NCBI GenBank assembly: GCA_963575745.1
Contig: CAUYUJ010020281.1
Location: forward strand, 1,378,869 to 1,403,868
Direction: 5' to 3'
Source of the DNA: Prorocentrum cordatum
Lineage: Eukaryota > Sar > Dinophyceae > Prorocentrales > Prorocentraceae
DNA: 25,000 nucleotides
Of this stretch, positions 8,228-17,159 are shown piece by piece. Under the pieces are notes generated by a model that ran no database searches, was not told the origin of the DNA, and saw only the letters and a program-made list of their open reading frames with translations. Position numbers and translations under genes: made by a program. Numbering within the stretch: position 1 is the first letter of the stretch; the number at the start of each line of letters is the position of its first letter.

Positions 8228-8383
8228 CTAGACCCTGGTGGCCTCCCGTGAGAAGAAATTGCGGACCATCTGTGCAAATCTCATAAACTGTGCATGCTTG
8301 CTGTTTGGCGTCTCCTCGAAGGCATGGTCACGCTTGTGGGCATCTGGGGAGGCCCTTGTCGCAATGGCTGGATCCGCTTCGTC
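8228..8383 (-). CDS. Terminal exon of an unknown protein (51 codons plus stop)
   Basis: On the minus strand the stretch from 8383 reads 51 codons to a TAG at 8230-8228. The peptide is hydrophilic with no repeats (starts DEADPAIATRAS, ends RNFFSREATRV) and includes a likely helix, HAQFMRFAQMVRNFF. The acceptor is good: a pyrimidine-rich stretch with CATTCATCTCGCTCATTC ends in CAG, followed by G. An alternative is a start at ATG 8428-8426 in the same frame, which would give a 66-residue protein; an in-frame TGA lies just upstream of it. The family is not recognised. Related segments appear at 7095-7319 and perhaps near 7760. Confidence 0.45.
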   Translation of the reverse strand, partial: DEADPAIATRASPDAHKRDHAFEETPNSKHAQFMRFAQMVRNFFSREATRV

Positions 8384-8527
8384 CTGGTCAGAATGAGCGA
8401 GATGAATGACAAACACGCTCATCATCAACGAAGGTCATGACTTGCATCTGGCATCGGTCCAAACCTGTGGAAATCCACCGATCCGGCGTGTGATTTTCTG
8501 AGAGCGTGGACTTGAGCTCGCTCAAGC
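8384..8527 (-). other. Possible upstream exon or intron
   Basis: A second minus-strand frame (about 8527-8400) reads an ordinary peptide containing TPDRWISTGLDRC and MTFVDDERVCH before a stop. It could be the exon before 8228-8383, with a short intron between, but no convincing GT donor was fixed. Confidence 0.25.
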
Positions 8528-8952
8528 TTCGCTCTGCAAGGGGGGGGACGCCATTCCCGACGCCAGTCAGTGCTCGGGAGCCGGGGGGGGGGGGGGGGGT
8601 CGTTCTGCAGGGGGGGGGGGGGGAGGACGCCATTCCCGACGCCATTCAGTGCTCGGGAGCTCCGGGGGTGATTCGCTCTGCAAGGGGGGGGGGGCGGGGG
8701 ACGCCATTCCCGACGCCATTCAGTGCTCGGGAGCCCAGGGGGGGGGGAGCGTTCGCTCTGCAAGGGGGGGAGGTGGACGAGTGCTCGGGAGCCCCGGGTG
8801 GGTTCGCTCTGCAAGGGCGGGGTGGGCGGGGGGCCAGGAACGCCATTCCCGACGCCAGTCAGTGCTCGGGAGCCGGGGGGTAGAGGGTTCGCTCTGCAAG
8901 GGGGGGGGGGAAGCCATTCCCGACGCCATGCAATGCTCGGGGACGGGGGGGC
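8528..8952 (+). repeat. G-tract minisatellite, six units
   Basis: Units start at TTCGCTCTGCAAG-like words near 8528, 8600, 8672, 8752, 8803 and 8888 (unit lengths about 50-85). Each has a long G run, then usually ACGCCATTCCCGACGCCA, then CAGTGCTCGGGAGC and a second G run. Unit 4 lacks the CCATTCCCGACG part. The longest runs are 17 G (8583-8599) and 14 G (8610-8623). The words between the runs are well kept while run lengths vary freely. Confidence 0.95.
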
Positions 8953-8959
8953 TTCGCTT

Positions 8960-9045
8960 ACGACGGTCCCAGAGGCCCCCGAGACCGCGCCAAGACGGCT
9001 CAGGAGGCTCCCAAGACGACCCCAAAACGGCCCAAGAGGGCGCCC
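8960..9045 (+). repeat. GGCCC-AAGA satellite, short block
   Basis: A string of CCAAGACGGC, CCCAAGACGACC and GGCCCAAGAGGGC variants. It belongs to the same family as the large blocks in the last 4 kb of the window. Confidence 0.7.
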
Positions 9046-9290
9046 TCCACTTCCTCCTCCTCCTCCTCCTCCTCCTCCTGCTCTTCGTCCTCCCTCCGCA
9101 TGCTCCTTCCTCTCTGCTCCTCCTCCTTCACCTCTCCCTCCTCCCTCATCGCTCCCTCCCTCCCCTCCTCCCCTCCTCCTTTCTCCCTCCTCCCTCCTCC
9201 CTCCTCCCCCCTACCTCTTGCATCCTCCTTTCTCCTTCCTGCCTCGTCCTCCCTCCTCCCTCCTCTTCCTCCCACCTCACAAAAGCCAAC
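9046..9290 (+). repeat. CCT/CTCC-rich pyrimidine tract
   Basis: CCT triplets at the start pass into irregular CTCCCTCC sequence. No gene is supported. Confidence 0.9.
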
Positions 9291-9437
9291 AACAGCCCCA
9301 GGACGGCCCAGTATGAGCTCCACAAGATGCGGAGATGGAACACGCAACATATGATGGCATACCTCTTCCTTTTGCATGATAGTCATCGTAACCGTCGACA
9401 TCAACATCCCCACCACAATCGCCATGGTCAACGTCAT
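9291..9437. other. Short unassigned sequence
   Basis: Single-copy sequence between the pyrimidine tract and the CAT microsatellite, with no supported exon. Confidence 0.4.
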
Positions 9438-9440
9438 CAT

Positions 9441-9471
<31 letters not shown>

Positions 9472-9935
9472 AGCAGCAACATCATCATCATCAGCATCAT
9501 CATCAGCATCATCAGCATCAACAGCATCATCAGCATCATCATCATCATCATCATCATCATCAACAACAACAGCATCATCATCAGCAGCAACAGCACCATC
9601 ACCATCGCCGTCCTGACCAACTGCATAGTTCTTAGTACTTTGAGAATTCGATTCATCGACATCAACACCAACGTCACCCGTAGTATCAACATCATTGCGG
9701 GCAAACTGTTATCATCAGCACAACCACCATCACCAGCATCACAATTCTGATTATCGTCGTCGTCATCACCATCTTCATGTTCTTCAACATGTCCGTTACC
9801 ATGATCAACATAATCCTAATCATCATCATCATCTTCATCATCATCATTATCATCAGCAACAGCAGCATCATCATTATCATCATCATCATATTCATCATCA
9901 TCACTATCATCAACAACACCATCACCATTATCCGG
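9438..9935 (+). repeat. CAT/CAG/CAA microsatellites
   Basis: ATC/CAT triplets mixed with CAG and CAA runs occupy 9438-9605 and, more loosely, 9710-9935. A short unique gap lies at about 9610-9700. The frames are His/Gln-rich, Ile/Ser-rich and Met-rich on the two strands and are compositional. Confidence 0.9.
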
Positions 9936-9994
9936 AGCGCCACGGATCGGCGGCACTGGCCGGAGGCCAGCGCAATAATCCCCGTCCTGCCTGC

Positions 9995-10210
9995 CCACAC
10001 GCGGGAGGGGGAGGAAGAGGGAGGAAGGAGGGTGGATCATGTAGGAGGGAGGATGGGCAGGAGAAATAATGATCAGAAACGATGAAGGAGGAGGGATCAA
10101 GAAGAGACGGAGGGATAATTCGCAAGAAAAAGGAGGGGGCAGGAAAAGCAAAGCGAAGGATGAGGAGGGAGGAAGACGAGGAGGCAGCATGAGGGAAGAG
10201 GACGGCGATG
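9995..10210 (+). repeat. Purine-rich tract
   Basis: GGAGGGA/GAAGAG-rich sequence, resembling the tracts at 963-1069 and 14640-15130. No gene was seen. Confidence 0.8.
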
Positions 10211-10233
10211 TGGCATGAGCAAGTTGAAAGGGG

Positions 10234-10290
10234 GAACGGCGACGACGACGCAAGCGACGACGATGACGACGGCGGCGACGACGTCTAGGA
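10234..10290 (+). repeat. GAC/GGC microsatellite
   Basis: GACGAC triplets with GGCGGC interruptions. Confidence 0.8.
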
Positions 10291-10409
10291 GGAGGCCTCA
10301 AGAGATCTCCGAAGCCTCTCGCTGTCCCAAGAAGCCTCCGAGGGCAGAAAGAATGGACGAAGGCGTTGCCCATCGATCCTCCAACCTCGACCCTCGGTCC
10401 CAGGAAAAC

Positions 10410-10770
10410 AAATGTTTTTCGCCCGGGTTGGCCTTCGCCGGGCTTCACTTTCGCCCGGAGTCGGCTTTCTCAACGGGGTTGGCTTTCGCCCTGGTTGGTT
10501 TTCGCTTCCGCCCGGGCTCGCTTCCGCGTGGGAAGGCTTTCGCCCGGATTGGCTTTCGCCCGGGTTGGCCTTCGCCCGGGTTCGCTTCCGCCCGGGAAGG
10601 CTTTCGCTTGGATTGGCTTTCGCCCGGGTTCGCTTCCGCCCGGGAAGGCTTTCGCCCGGATTGGCTTTCGCCCGGGTTGGCTTTCGCTCGGGTTGGCTTT
10701 CGCCCAAGTGGGGTGTTGTCCGCTTTGGTCTGTCGCCCGGCACTGCTTTCGCCTGGGTTCGTTTTCGCCC
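10410..10770 (+). repeat. 15-bp satellite array, forward orientation
   Basis: Built from 15-base units of the type GGCTTTCGCCCGGGT, with variants TTCGCTTCCGCCCGG and GAAGGCTTTCGCCCGG. A longer pattern of several units recurs inside the array. Because 15 is a multiple of three and the unit lacks stops, all three plus frames and the minus frames stay open and give 5-residue periodic peptides such as GRKPT-RAKAN-PGESQ on the minus strand. The same satellite occurs reversed at 11445-11745. Confidence 0.9.
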
Positions 10771-11017
10771 TCCTCTTCCTCCTCTCCTCCACCCATTTCT
10801 GTCCTTTTATGCTGCTGCTGCTCCTTTTCCTCCTCTCCTCCTCTTGCCCGCGGTCGATTGGCTGGAGCTCCCATGCGTTCCCGCAGCACCACTGGAAACA
10901 CAACCCCCCGCCTTCTTCCCGGACGGCCTGACCTACACATGCACACCGCCCTTGCTCAGGCCCCCCCGAGGCCAAGGGTCAGTCAGTACGTAATACGTGC
11001 CCCCCTGGCAAAGCCAG
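10771..11017. other. Spacer between satellites
   Basis: Pyrimidine-rich at first (CTCCTC, CTGCTGCTG), then single-copy GC-rich sequence. No exon is supported; frames here continue those of the satellite. Confidence 0.5.
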
Positions 11018-11444
11018 ACGCGTGCTCACTCAAGCGTGTCCCACAGTTTAGTGTCCCGCCCGCCCGACCCGACCAACCCGTCAGGGTCTGCCCGCCCCGA
11101 CACGACCCGTCCCGCCCGTTAGGGTCCGCCAGCTCGACCCGACCCGCCCGTTAGGGTTCACGCGTGCTCGCTCCGGCGTGCCACACACTGTGGGGCCCCG
11201 CCCGCCCGACCTGACCCGCCCGTTAGGATCCACCCGACCCGACCCGACCCGTGTCCTGTTAGGGTCCGCCCGCCCAACCCGACCCACCTGTTATTCGGCT
11301 TCACGCGTGCTCGCTCCGGCGTGCCCCACACTTGAGGGCCCCACACGCCCGACCCGACCCGCCCGTTAGGGTCCGCTCGGCCCGACCCGACCCGTCCCGC
11401 CTGTTAGGGGCCGCCCGCCTGAGCCGACCCGCCTGTTGGAGCCT
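11018..11444 (+). repeat. 143-bp higher-order satellite, three units
   Basis: ACGCGTGCTC marks unit starts at 11018, 11160 and 11303, giving periods of 142 and 143. Each unit has an ACGCGTGCTC..GCGTG.CCCACA head. Then come two or three subunits of GACCCGACCCGCCCGTTAGGGTCCGCC type (about 30-36 bases). The TTAGGG core appears repeatedly, always inside this longer subunit. Confidence 0.9.
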
Positions 11445-11745
11445 GCGCCCCGCCCCAGCCAAAACCAACCCTGGCGAAACCAAGCCCGGCGAAAGCCAAC
11501 CCGGGCGAAAGCCAACCCCGGCGAGAACCCACACCGGCGAGAGCCCACCCCGGCGAAACGAGGCCTGGCGAAAACCAAGTCCAGCGAAAGCCAAGCCCGG
11601 CGAAAGCCAACCCCGCGGGGAAAGCCAACCACGAAAGCAGACCCCAGCTAAACGAAGCCCCGCGAAAACCAAGCCTGGCGAAAGCAAGCCCGGCGAAACG
11701 AAGCCTGGCGAAAACTAACCCCAGCGAAAAGCATCCGTGCCCGGT
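11445..11745 (-). repeat. 15-bp satellite array, reverse orientation
   Basis: GGCGAAAGCCAACCC-type units are the reverse complement of the 10410-10770 unit. The array is more diverged, with GGCGAAACGAAGCCT and GGCGAGAACCCACAC variants. Open plus frames read PGESQ and PGETK repeats and are by-products. Confidence 0.9.
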
Positions 11746-12060
11746 CCCAGACCTCCGTCGCGATATCAATCATCTCGAACATCGTTTTGTGCTGGTAATA
11801 TGGGGCCCAAAACTCCTCCCAGAGACCGAAATAGACGACCGAATCTGGAAACCTTGAACCCCAACATATTGTCATCTCTTGGGGGCACATCTTGTACTTC
11901 CGTCGCTTCCGCTGGCCTTCTGCCGGCATCTGCTGGCGGACCCGCGGCCATTTTTTCTTCCGCCGCCTTCCGTCGGCCTTCCGACGAGGAAGAGCTGCCA
12001 AATCCTTCGATCCTCGAAGGCGAGGCCCCTTCTGGCGCGCCCAGAATGAGAAGCTGACAG
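11746..12060 (-). CDS. Weak candidate exon
   Basis: A minus-strand frame (about 11880-11746) contains VVYFGLWEEFWAPYY and MFEMIDIATEVWDRA with mostly G/C third positions and an ordinary composition, unlike the repeats on both sides. Upstream the same frame is Lys/Arg-rich to about 12060. A second minus frame is also open over the same bases. No splice edges were fixed, and no family is recognised. Confidence 0.25.
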
Positions 12061-12625
12061 AAACAAAAACTACAACGCCCCAAGTCTGTGATCGTCGTCC
12101 TCCGTCGTCGGCGCCTGTGACGCCGGCCACGCCGTCGGCGCCGTCGGCAGTCCTCGTCGGAGGCAGTCGTCGGCGGCCGTCGTCGGCCGTCGGCGGCGGC
12201 GCCGTCGGCAGCCGTCGGCCGTCGGCCTGCGGCGGCGCCGTCGGCGGCGTCGTCGGCGGTCGTCGGCGCCCGCAGCCGTCGTCGCTGGTCCTCGGCGGCT
12301 GTCGGCGGCCAGCGACGGGCCGCCGTCGTCGGCGCTCGGCGGCGGCCCGCGGCAACGGCAGGCGGCGAGCGAGGCGGCCGCCTCGCCGTGCTCCTCCGGG
12401 GGCGGCGACTGGAGGCCGGCGGCCCCGACGGCCAGCAGGGCGGCGAGCGCGCAGCCTCGGCGCGGGGCGCGGCCGCCCCGGCGCGGCGCTCGGCAGGCCG
12501 CGCCTGCGCGCAGCGCGGCCTGCTGCACGCCTGCGCTGCACACTGTCGCCTCGCGTCCGCCGGCACTTCGCCAGCCTCCGCCGAGGCAGGGGGGTCCATT
12601 TCTCCCCACCCCTCGAGGGCGGAGC
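12061..12625. repeat. GGC/GTC-rich low-complexity region
   Basis: GTCGGCGGC and GTCGTCGGC strings dominate 12100-12330, and GCGCGGC-rich sequence continues to about 12540. Long Arg-rich or Ala-rich frames on both strands reflect the composition. Confidence 0.8.
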
Positions 12626-12794
12626 CCTTTCTGGAACGTCGCGACGGTGCCCACACTTGTAAAAGTGTGGGGGGGGGGCCTTCAAAGTGCTGTCGCTGCC
12701 CTCCTTCTCTTCCTCCTCCTCCTCGTGGCCGTGAGTCTGCCCTGCTGCTCACTCAGTCCCCCTCCCTCCCCAACCTCCGACCTCCTCTGCTCTT
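12626..12794. other. Unassigned sequence with a CCT stretch
   Basis: Holds a G9 run near 12670 and CT-rich sequence at about 12700-12780. No gene was seen. Confidence 0.4.
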
Positions 12795-13010
12795 TGGAGT
12801 CCCGAAACGGTGCGGTGACAGACCCTGCGGCGACCTCGAACTCCCCCAGGTCCCCACCGCACGGTCCGTCCACGCACGGCTTTGGGACCTCGGATGCCCC
12901 AGTCGCCCGAGTCGTCCTCGGAGAACGACCCGAGTCCCAACACCGTGCGGTGACCCCGAATCCCCACCGACTCCCCACACGGTGCGGTCACCACCCTGTT
13001 TGGGGGACTC
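12795..13010 (+). repeat. CGGTGCGGTGA repeat, about four units
   Basis: Variants of CCACACGGTGCGGTGACCCC recur near 12810, 12860, 12945 and 12985, separated by CCCGA.TCCC sequence. Spacing is irregular (about 40-85). Confidence 0.6.
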
Positions 13011-13238
13011 CCGAGCCTCCCCTCCCTCGCCCAGTCTGCTCCCTGCGCTGCCCGCTGCTATGCCCGGCAGGAGAGCGATGCCGAGGGATGACGGGCGCAA
13101 CCGCCGGCCGCGCTGTGGCGCGGGCCGAGGAGGCAGCTCGATCGTGACGGACTTGCCAGCGAGAGCTGCTCTCGCCGCAGCAGCATCTGGTTGCCGAGAG
13201 AGATATGGACGCCAATGTCCCTGGAGATAGGTTTTCAT
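13011..13238. other. Unassigned GC-rich sequence
   Basis: No repeat or exon is supported. It would lie in the intron after the exon at 13419-14017 if that gene continues. Confidence 0.4.
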
Positions 13239-13345
13239 GTTGCTCCTCCTCCTCCTCCTCCTCCTCCTCCTCCTCCTCCTCCCACTCCTCCTCGTCATTC
13301 TCCCTCTCCTCCTCCTCCTCCTCCTCCTCCTCCTCCAACTCCAGT
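13239..13345 (+). repeat. CCT microsatellite
   Basis: Two blocks of CCT triplets. On the minus strand they read as a Glu-rich run (poly-GAG/GAA) in an open frame that reaches an ordinary C-terminal peptide, but the run lies just after a good donor site and is more likely intronic. Confidence 0.9.
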
Positions 13346-13418
13346 TCAGCAGCTTCCTTTTTCACCTCCTTACCCTCTTCATGGCCCTCACTCTCTCCCT
13401 GGTGCCTCCCTGCCTCAC

Positions 13419-14017
13419 CTTCCTCTCCCCTCGCAGCGAACCCAGGAGCAACTCAGCGGCATATTGATCGAAAAGACATTGAAAACCGCCTCGACAAATC
13501 GACTGCATAAGCAGCGCTCTCTAGGTCTTCCGCACGCCTCCTCGAAACGACCGCAGTGCAGGGAAACCAATATTTCGGTGCACCACTGTTCCGATATCTT
13601 CCCTTCATCTATAGATATTAGTTGGTCGATCCTGTCCTGATACTCCTTCGTGAGAGGAATATGCTGATCTTGTTCAACCTGCCGTTCGCCGCGGCACAAT
13701 CTAATCAAATTCTGAACCATAAAATCGAAGCCTGCCAATCCTGTCAACAATTCCGCAGCCAAAAAAAATGTGAAAATCGCATTGCACAAAATTTTGTAGA
13801 TCAATATCTCAAGGTTCTTTCCGAACCGGTCTGTCGCGATCAAGAGCAAATACGCCATGCACCTTGGCTCCTGCTCGGCGCCCCAACCAACACCGTCTGC
13901 CACAACCAAGATGTCTTCAGCTGCGGAAGCGTCCATGAACCCCACGAAATTCTGCTTTGCAGCGTGAAGAATTGAGGCACCGCCGATGAAGCAGAAGATG
14001 AGACCGTAACCGGTCAA
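13419..14017 (-). CDS. Large exon of an unrecognised membrane protein
   Basis: This is the best coding stretch in the window. From 14017 the minus strand stays open for about 200 codons with no repeats, frequent TTG for Leu, AAG for Lys and C/G third positions, in sequence poorer in GC than its surroundings. The peptide begins TGYGLIFCFIGGASILHAA (likely membrane segment). It has a soluble part (FMDASAAEDILVVADGVGW), then a second hydrophobic segment around ILIYKILCNAIFTFFLAAEL. A long hydrophilic helix-like region follows (QVEQDQHIPLTKEYQDRIDQ). The 3' edge is a good donor, GGAAG then GTGAGG (13418-13413). The 5' edge is an AG at 14019-14018, just after an in-frame TGA. The family is not recognised; a transporter or channel is possible. 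Confidence 0.6.
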
Positions 14018-14087
14018 CTCTCAATGTGTGACAACACCCTGCTGCTCTCCTAGACTTGATCACCAGTCATCATTGGCCTCAACAAAC

Positions 14088-14180
14088 GAAAGCACGCGGC
14101 AAGCACGACACTGATTCCAATGGAATGAACGACACGACGAGCATACCAATCGCATTCCCAAAGACCTGGCCGATGAGAGA
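14088..14180 (-). CDS. Preceding exon of the membrane protein (31 codons)
   Basis: The minus strand reads 31 codons from 14180 with strong G/C third positions. The peptide starts SLIGQVFGNAIGMLVV and goes on to FIPLESVSCLPRAF, a membrane-like segment. A GT at 14087-14086 and the AG at 14019-14018 would bound a 70-base intron in phase 0, joining directly to TGYGLIFCF. The acceptor is CAG at 14183-14181; an in-frame ATG (14186-14184) offers an alternative start. Further up, another frame (about 14236-14184) reads GDFGAALAMLTSHLVDAV, also membrane-like. A 2-base slip in the TCTCTC stretch would fuse it to this exon, so a frameshift or assembly error is possible. Confidence 0.45.
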
Positions 14181-14239
14181 CTGCATCCACCAAGTGAGAG
14201 GTCAACATGGCCAGGGCAGCACCAAAATCGCCCGATGAG

Positions 14240-14640
14240 GACCGCGGGGCCGCCGCTCATCCCAGCATTGCCACCCCCGCACCTCCGCAGGACACCGCTC
14301 AGTGGCCAGCCGCCCCTGGCCCGCGGGGGACGCCCGCCCGCCCGCCCGGCAGGTGGAACGGCTCGGTCGGGGCCCGCCGCAGCCGCCAGCGCGCAAGACC
14401 TGCAGCACCTGTGGACCAGCGCCGACTGTTGGGCCACGCGCGTGCGACCTGCAGCGGGGTGGTGAAACCTGGTGCGTCCCCAGCGCACCGAGGCGTCGTG
14501 GGCGTGTGCTGGCCCTGGGCCGAACGACGAGGTGGACCGGGGGGGGGCGGCGCCTCCGAGATCAGCAGGACCGCTCAAGTTGAGGGCTCGGAGCCCGCTG
14601 TGGCGGCTTGGGCTGGGGTGGCCGGCGCCAGAATGGCTAC
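14240..14640. other. Very GC-rich unassigned sequence
   Basis: All frames are rich in Ala, Arg, Gly and Pro and no frame stands out. A CCCG run lies near 14330-14350 and a G9 run near 14540. Confidence 0.4.
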
Positions 14641-15130
14641 GGAGAGGCAGGGGTAGAGGAAGGGCGGGAGGAGAGCAGGGAAGGGGTCCGATGGAGGAGT
14701 GGAGGAGGAGGACTGAGCAGGGGTGCTGGAGCAGGGAACATGGGATAGGGGGGAGGAGGGAGGTATGCGGAGGGAGTGGGAGAGGATGTTCGCGGCGTGC
14801 GCAAGGGGGTAGGAGGAGGGGGGAACAGCTTCTTAGAAGGAGGTGGCTTCTCCGAAAGCGCAGGCCCTACACCTACAGACCAGGCCCGCGCCTTCTAAGA
14901 AGCAGGGATGTTTCTACGAAGGCTTCGCCCATCCCCCTATCCCTCGCAGCACGTGGCCGAGGATGAGGAGGGAGGGAGAAGGTTGGGGGGAGAACGAAAA
15001 GAGGGGAGAGGGAAGAGAAGAACGCGGAGGAAGATGACGGAGAGGGTCAGAAGTAACAGGGAAACCAGGAGGGAGGATGAATGAGATGCAGGGGCAGGAG
15101 GAGGGCGTGAGGCGGCTGGAGGTAGGAGAA
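14641..15130 (+). repeat. Purine-rich tract
   Basis: Irregular GGAGGA/GAGGAG sequence broken at about 14840-14955 by unique sequence with a hairpin. Similar in texture to 963-1069 and 9995-10210. Confidence 0.75.
14828..14903. other. Inverted repeat, 13-bp perfect arms
   Basis: GCTTCTTAGAAGG (14828-14840) pairs with CCTTCTAAGAAGC (14891-14903) across a 50-base loop. Each arm also contains its own CTTCTTAGAAG partial palindrome. Confidence 0.7.
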
Positions 15131-15229
15131 CAGGGTGCAAAGGGGCTGCACGGGCAACCGCGCCGAGCGGGGTCGCTGCTAGAAAGAAGCGAGGAAAACG
15201 GTCCTGCACAAATGAAGTAGAACAGTTTG

Positions 15230-15251
15230 TTGCGAGATGGGTATCTCGCAA
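15230..15251. other. Perfect hairpin
   Basis: TTGCGAGAT and ATCTCGCAA form 9-bp arms around GGGT. No associated gene was seen. Confidence 0.6.
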
Positions 15252-15329
15252 TAATATTTCGGTATTCAGGGGTATCCGCTGGTCCTGCAGATTGGACGCC
15301 CGCATATCACGAGTCAACGCTCGAGCTTG

Positions 15330-15840
15330 TACTCACTGAGTGTGTATGCGCGCGCTGCACGCGCGTTCACATGTGCATAGACGACAGCACTCACACATGC
15401 GACATTGGATCCCGCATCCTGTGTTAACCTTGCACCCCCACGGCGCGTAAACATACGGATACACTCGCATGTAACAACGCACCTGCTCAATAACAGCTTG
15501 AAGCGCACAAGCGCAATCACACGCAAAAGAGGCACACACAGCCGCAGACACAACCACAAGCACAAACGCACCAGTGTGCGCACATTTGCAAATCAGCTCA
15601 CCAACACCTTCCTCCCAGCACGCAGACAAAGACGCACTGCCGCATCACAGGCACACAAACAAACGAGCACGACTAAGCGAGACACACTTGCGCACACACA
15701 CACACACTTTCACATGAACATGTTCTGATTGGCGGCCTGGCGCGGGACGAGACAGGGGGGCCATCGGCCATTCACACGCACACGCAATTGCACATCATTG
15801 TTTGCACGCGCGCTCATGCACACACACACACACTCAATGT
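15330..15840 (+). repeat. CA-rich cryptic repeats
   Basis: CACACA, ACGCAC and ACACGC words dominate, with clean CA runs near 15693-15707 and 15819-15832 and a unique break at about 15725-15770. Frames are His/Thr/Arg-rich and not genes. Confidence 0.8.
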
Positions 15841-16182
15841 TGGCATTGCGGCCACGCGCGCGGCGGCGCGGCTTAGACAGTCGAGGGGAACGGGTGGGCG
15901 GCCGGGCCAGCTCACGCGGCGGGGCGACCGAGGGGCCGCCCATGGGATCGACTGGGTCACTCGCGCGGGGACGCGAATGGAATTGGAAGAGGGGGGAGAT
16001 GAGGTGAGCGGCGGCAAGTGGCGGTGGAGTGCAGTGCGTGGGGCAAGGAAGGGGGACAAGGGCGTAGCACGGAGGTGCGACGGCACACCGACAGGGTAGA
16101 GGGGCGACAGGCAGCCCGGTACCAGGGTAGACGGTGGGATGGACCAAGTGCCAGATGGCGACAGGGCGGTGGAGAGAGAACG
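15841..16182. other. GC-rich unassigned sequence
   Basis: Single-copy sequence, purine-leaning after 15970. No supported exon. Confidence 0.4.
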
Positions 16183-16270
16183 CAAACACACACACACACA
16201 CGTATACATAGATATAAAAACATATATGTATATATTACATCTTTACGTAGACATATATACCTATATGGAT
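16183..16270 (+). repeat. CA run followed by TA-rich stretch
   Basis: A CA run (about 16188-16202) passes into ATATA/ATGTA-rich sequence. This is one of the few AT-rich spots in the right half. Confidence 0.8.
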
Positions 16271-17159
16271 CACAAACTCTTTGGCGGTAGCGCCCTGGCG
16301 CACAGCAATGAGGCGGAGAAATGCAGCAGTCAGAACTGCGCGCGCGGCGGCTGGGCCCTCAACACCGCTTGGGATGCAAGCCTACCAGCATCGGCCAGCT
16401 GGGCATAGATGACAGGGAAGGAACACGCAAGACCGTCGAGAGACTCACCACAGCCGTGTGAGAGCAGGAGAACGCCAATAACCACAAACACACAGACACA
16501 CACACACACTAGCACCCTAGCACCCTAGCACAGGCACGCATGCCATCTCTCACACCTGCGCGCACTCCTAGCACCACACACCACGAATATACGCCTACGG
16601 CCTGATTGCCAAACCAGATATGATGCTTCGCCACTGGCACGTCGCATGCTAACGAACACATTGCTCATGCGCAAGAGATTGCGCCCGCGCAGTATGCAGA
16701 GCTAGGTAGGCGGTACTGGCCAAAGGCTTCGCATAGCATAGTTCGACCCTTACGGATTGCGAGAGGGGGAGCACCTTGAAGTAAGATCGATCGTGTAGCA
16801 GTCGGTGTGCTATCCGACCGTTCTCCTGTCCTGAACGTGTATGCGACCAGGTTTGAAACTTGGTTGCGCAGGACAGCTCAGACATATCCCAGAAAGCGAA
16901 TGGCCAACATAATGCGCAATGCAATCATCGCTGTTGTCGTTCCCCTCGTCCCCGGCCTCCTTGCCTGTGAAGCGATGACCGAAAAAACAAATCGGACGCA
17001 ACAGCTGTGCGTTCGCGACGGAGCTCAGGCACGATCAATGCTAGACGACGGAGCCATCGTGAGAGTGATGTTGACGACGGCGACGGTGGTGGCGTGGCCA
17101 TTACGAACGGAGGAGGCGGAACAAGACATCCAGCAGCGAGAGGGTGACGGGATCAGACG
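16271..17159. other. Unassigned mostly single-copy sequence
   Basis: A CA run lies near 16484-16508 and a duplicated CTAGCACC word near 16508-16530. Both strands carry frames of 60-130 codons over 16650-17190 with ordinary composition. None has clear third-position bias or splice edges, so none is called. A tRNA-like look near 16800-16870 did not hold up. Confidence 0.35.

Noticed and set aside
8528-8952. CRISPR-like regular repeats
   Set aside because: Repeat and spacer are not distinct; unit length varies and the 'spacers' are G runs. It is a minisatellite.
8649-9635. A 328-codon plus-strand frame ending in His/Gln runs
   Set aside because: It crosses the G-tract minisatellite, a CCT tract and CAT/CAG microsatellites in sequence; composition alone explains it.
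10215-11154. Long plus frames with periodic Phe-Ala-Arg-Pro-Gly peptides
   Set aside because: The 15-bp satellite keeps all three frames open, and none is favoured by codon bias.
11018-11444. Telomere
   Set aside because: TTAGGG occurs once per longer GC-rich subunit, not in tandem.
11648-12685. A 345-codon minus frame
   Set aside because: Its first two thirds are Arg/Pro/Ala-rich from GGC/GTC sequence. Only a short part near 11750-11880 is kept, as a weak exon candidate.
12988-13365. Glu-rich minus frame downstream of the membrane-protein exon
   Set aside because: It lies just after a good donor site and is made of CCT triplets, so intron sequence is likelier than an acidic tail.
16795-16880. 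tRNA-like stretch with GTGCTATCCGACC and a possible T-arm
   Set aside because: No acceptor stem or consistent cloverleaf pairing could be drawn.
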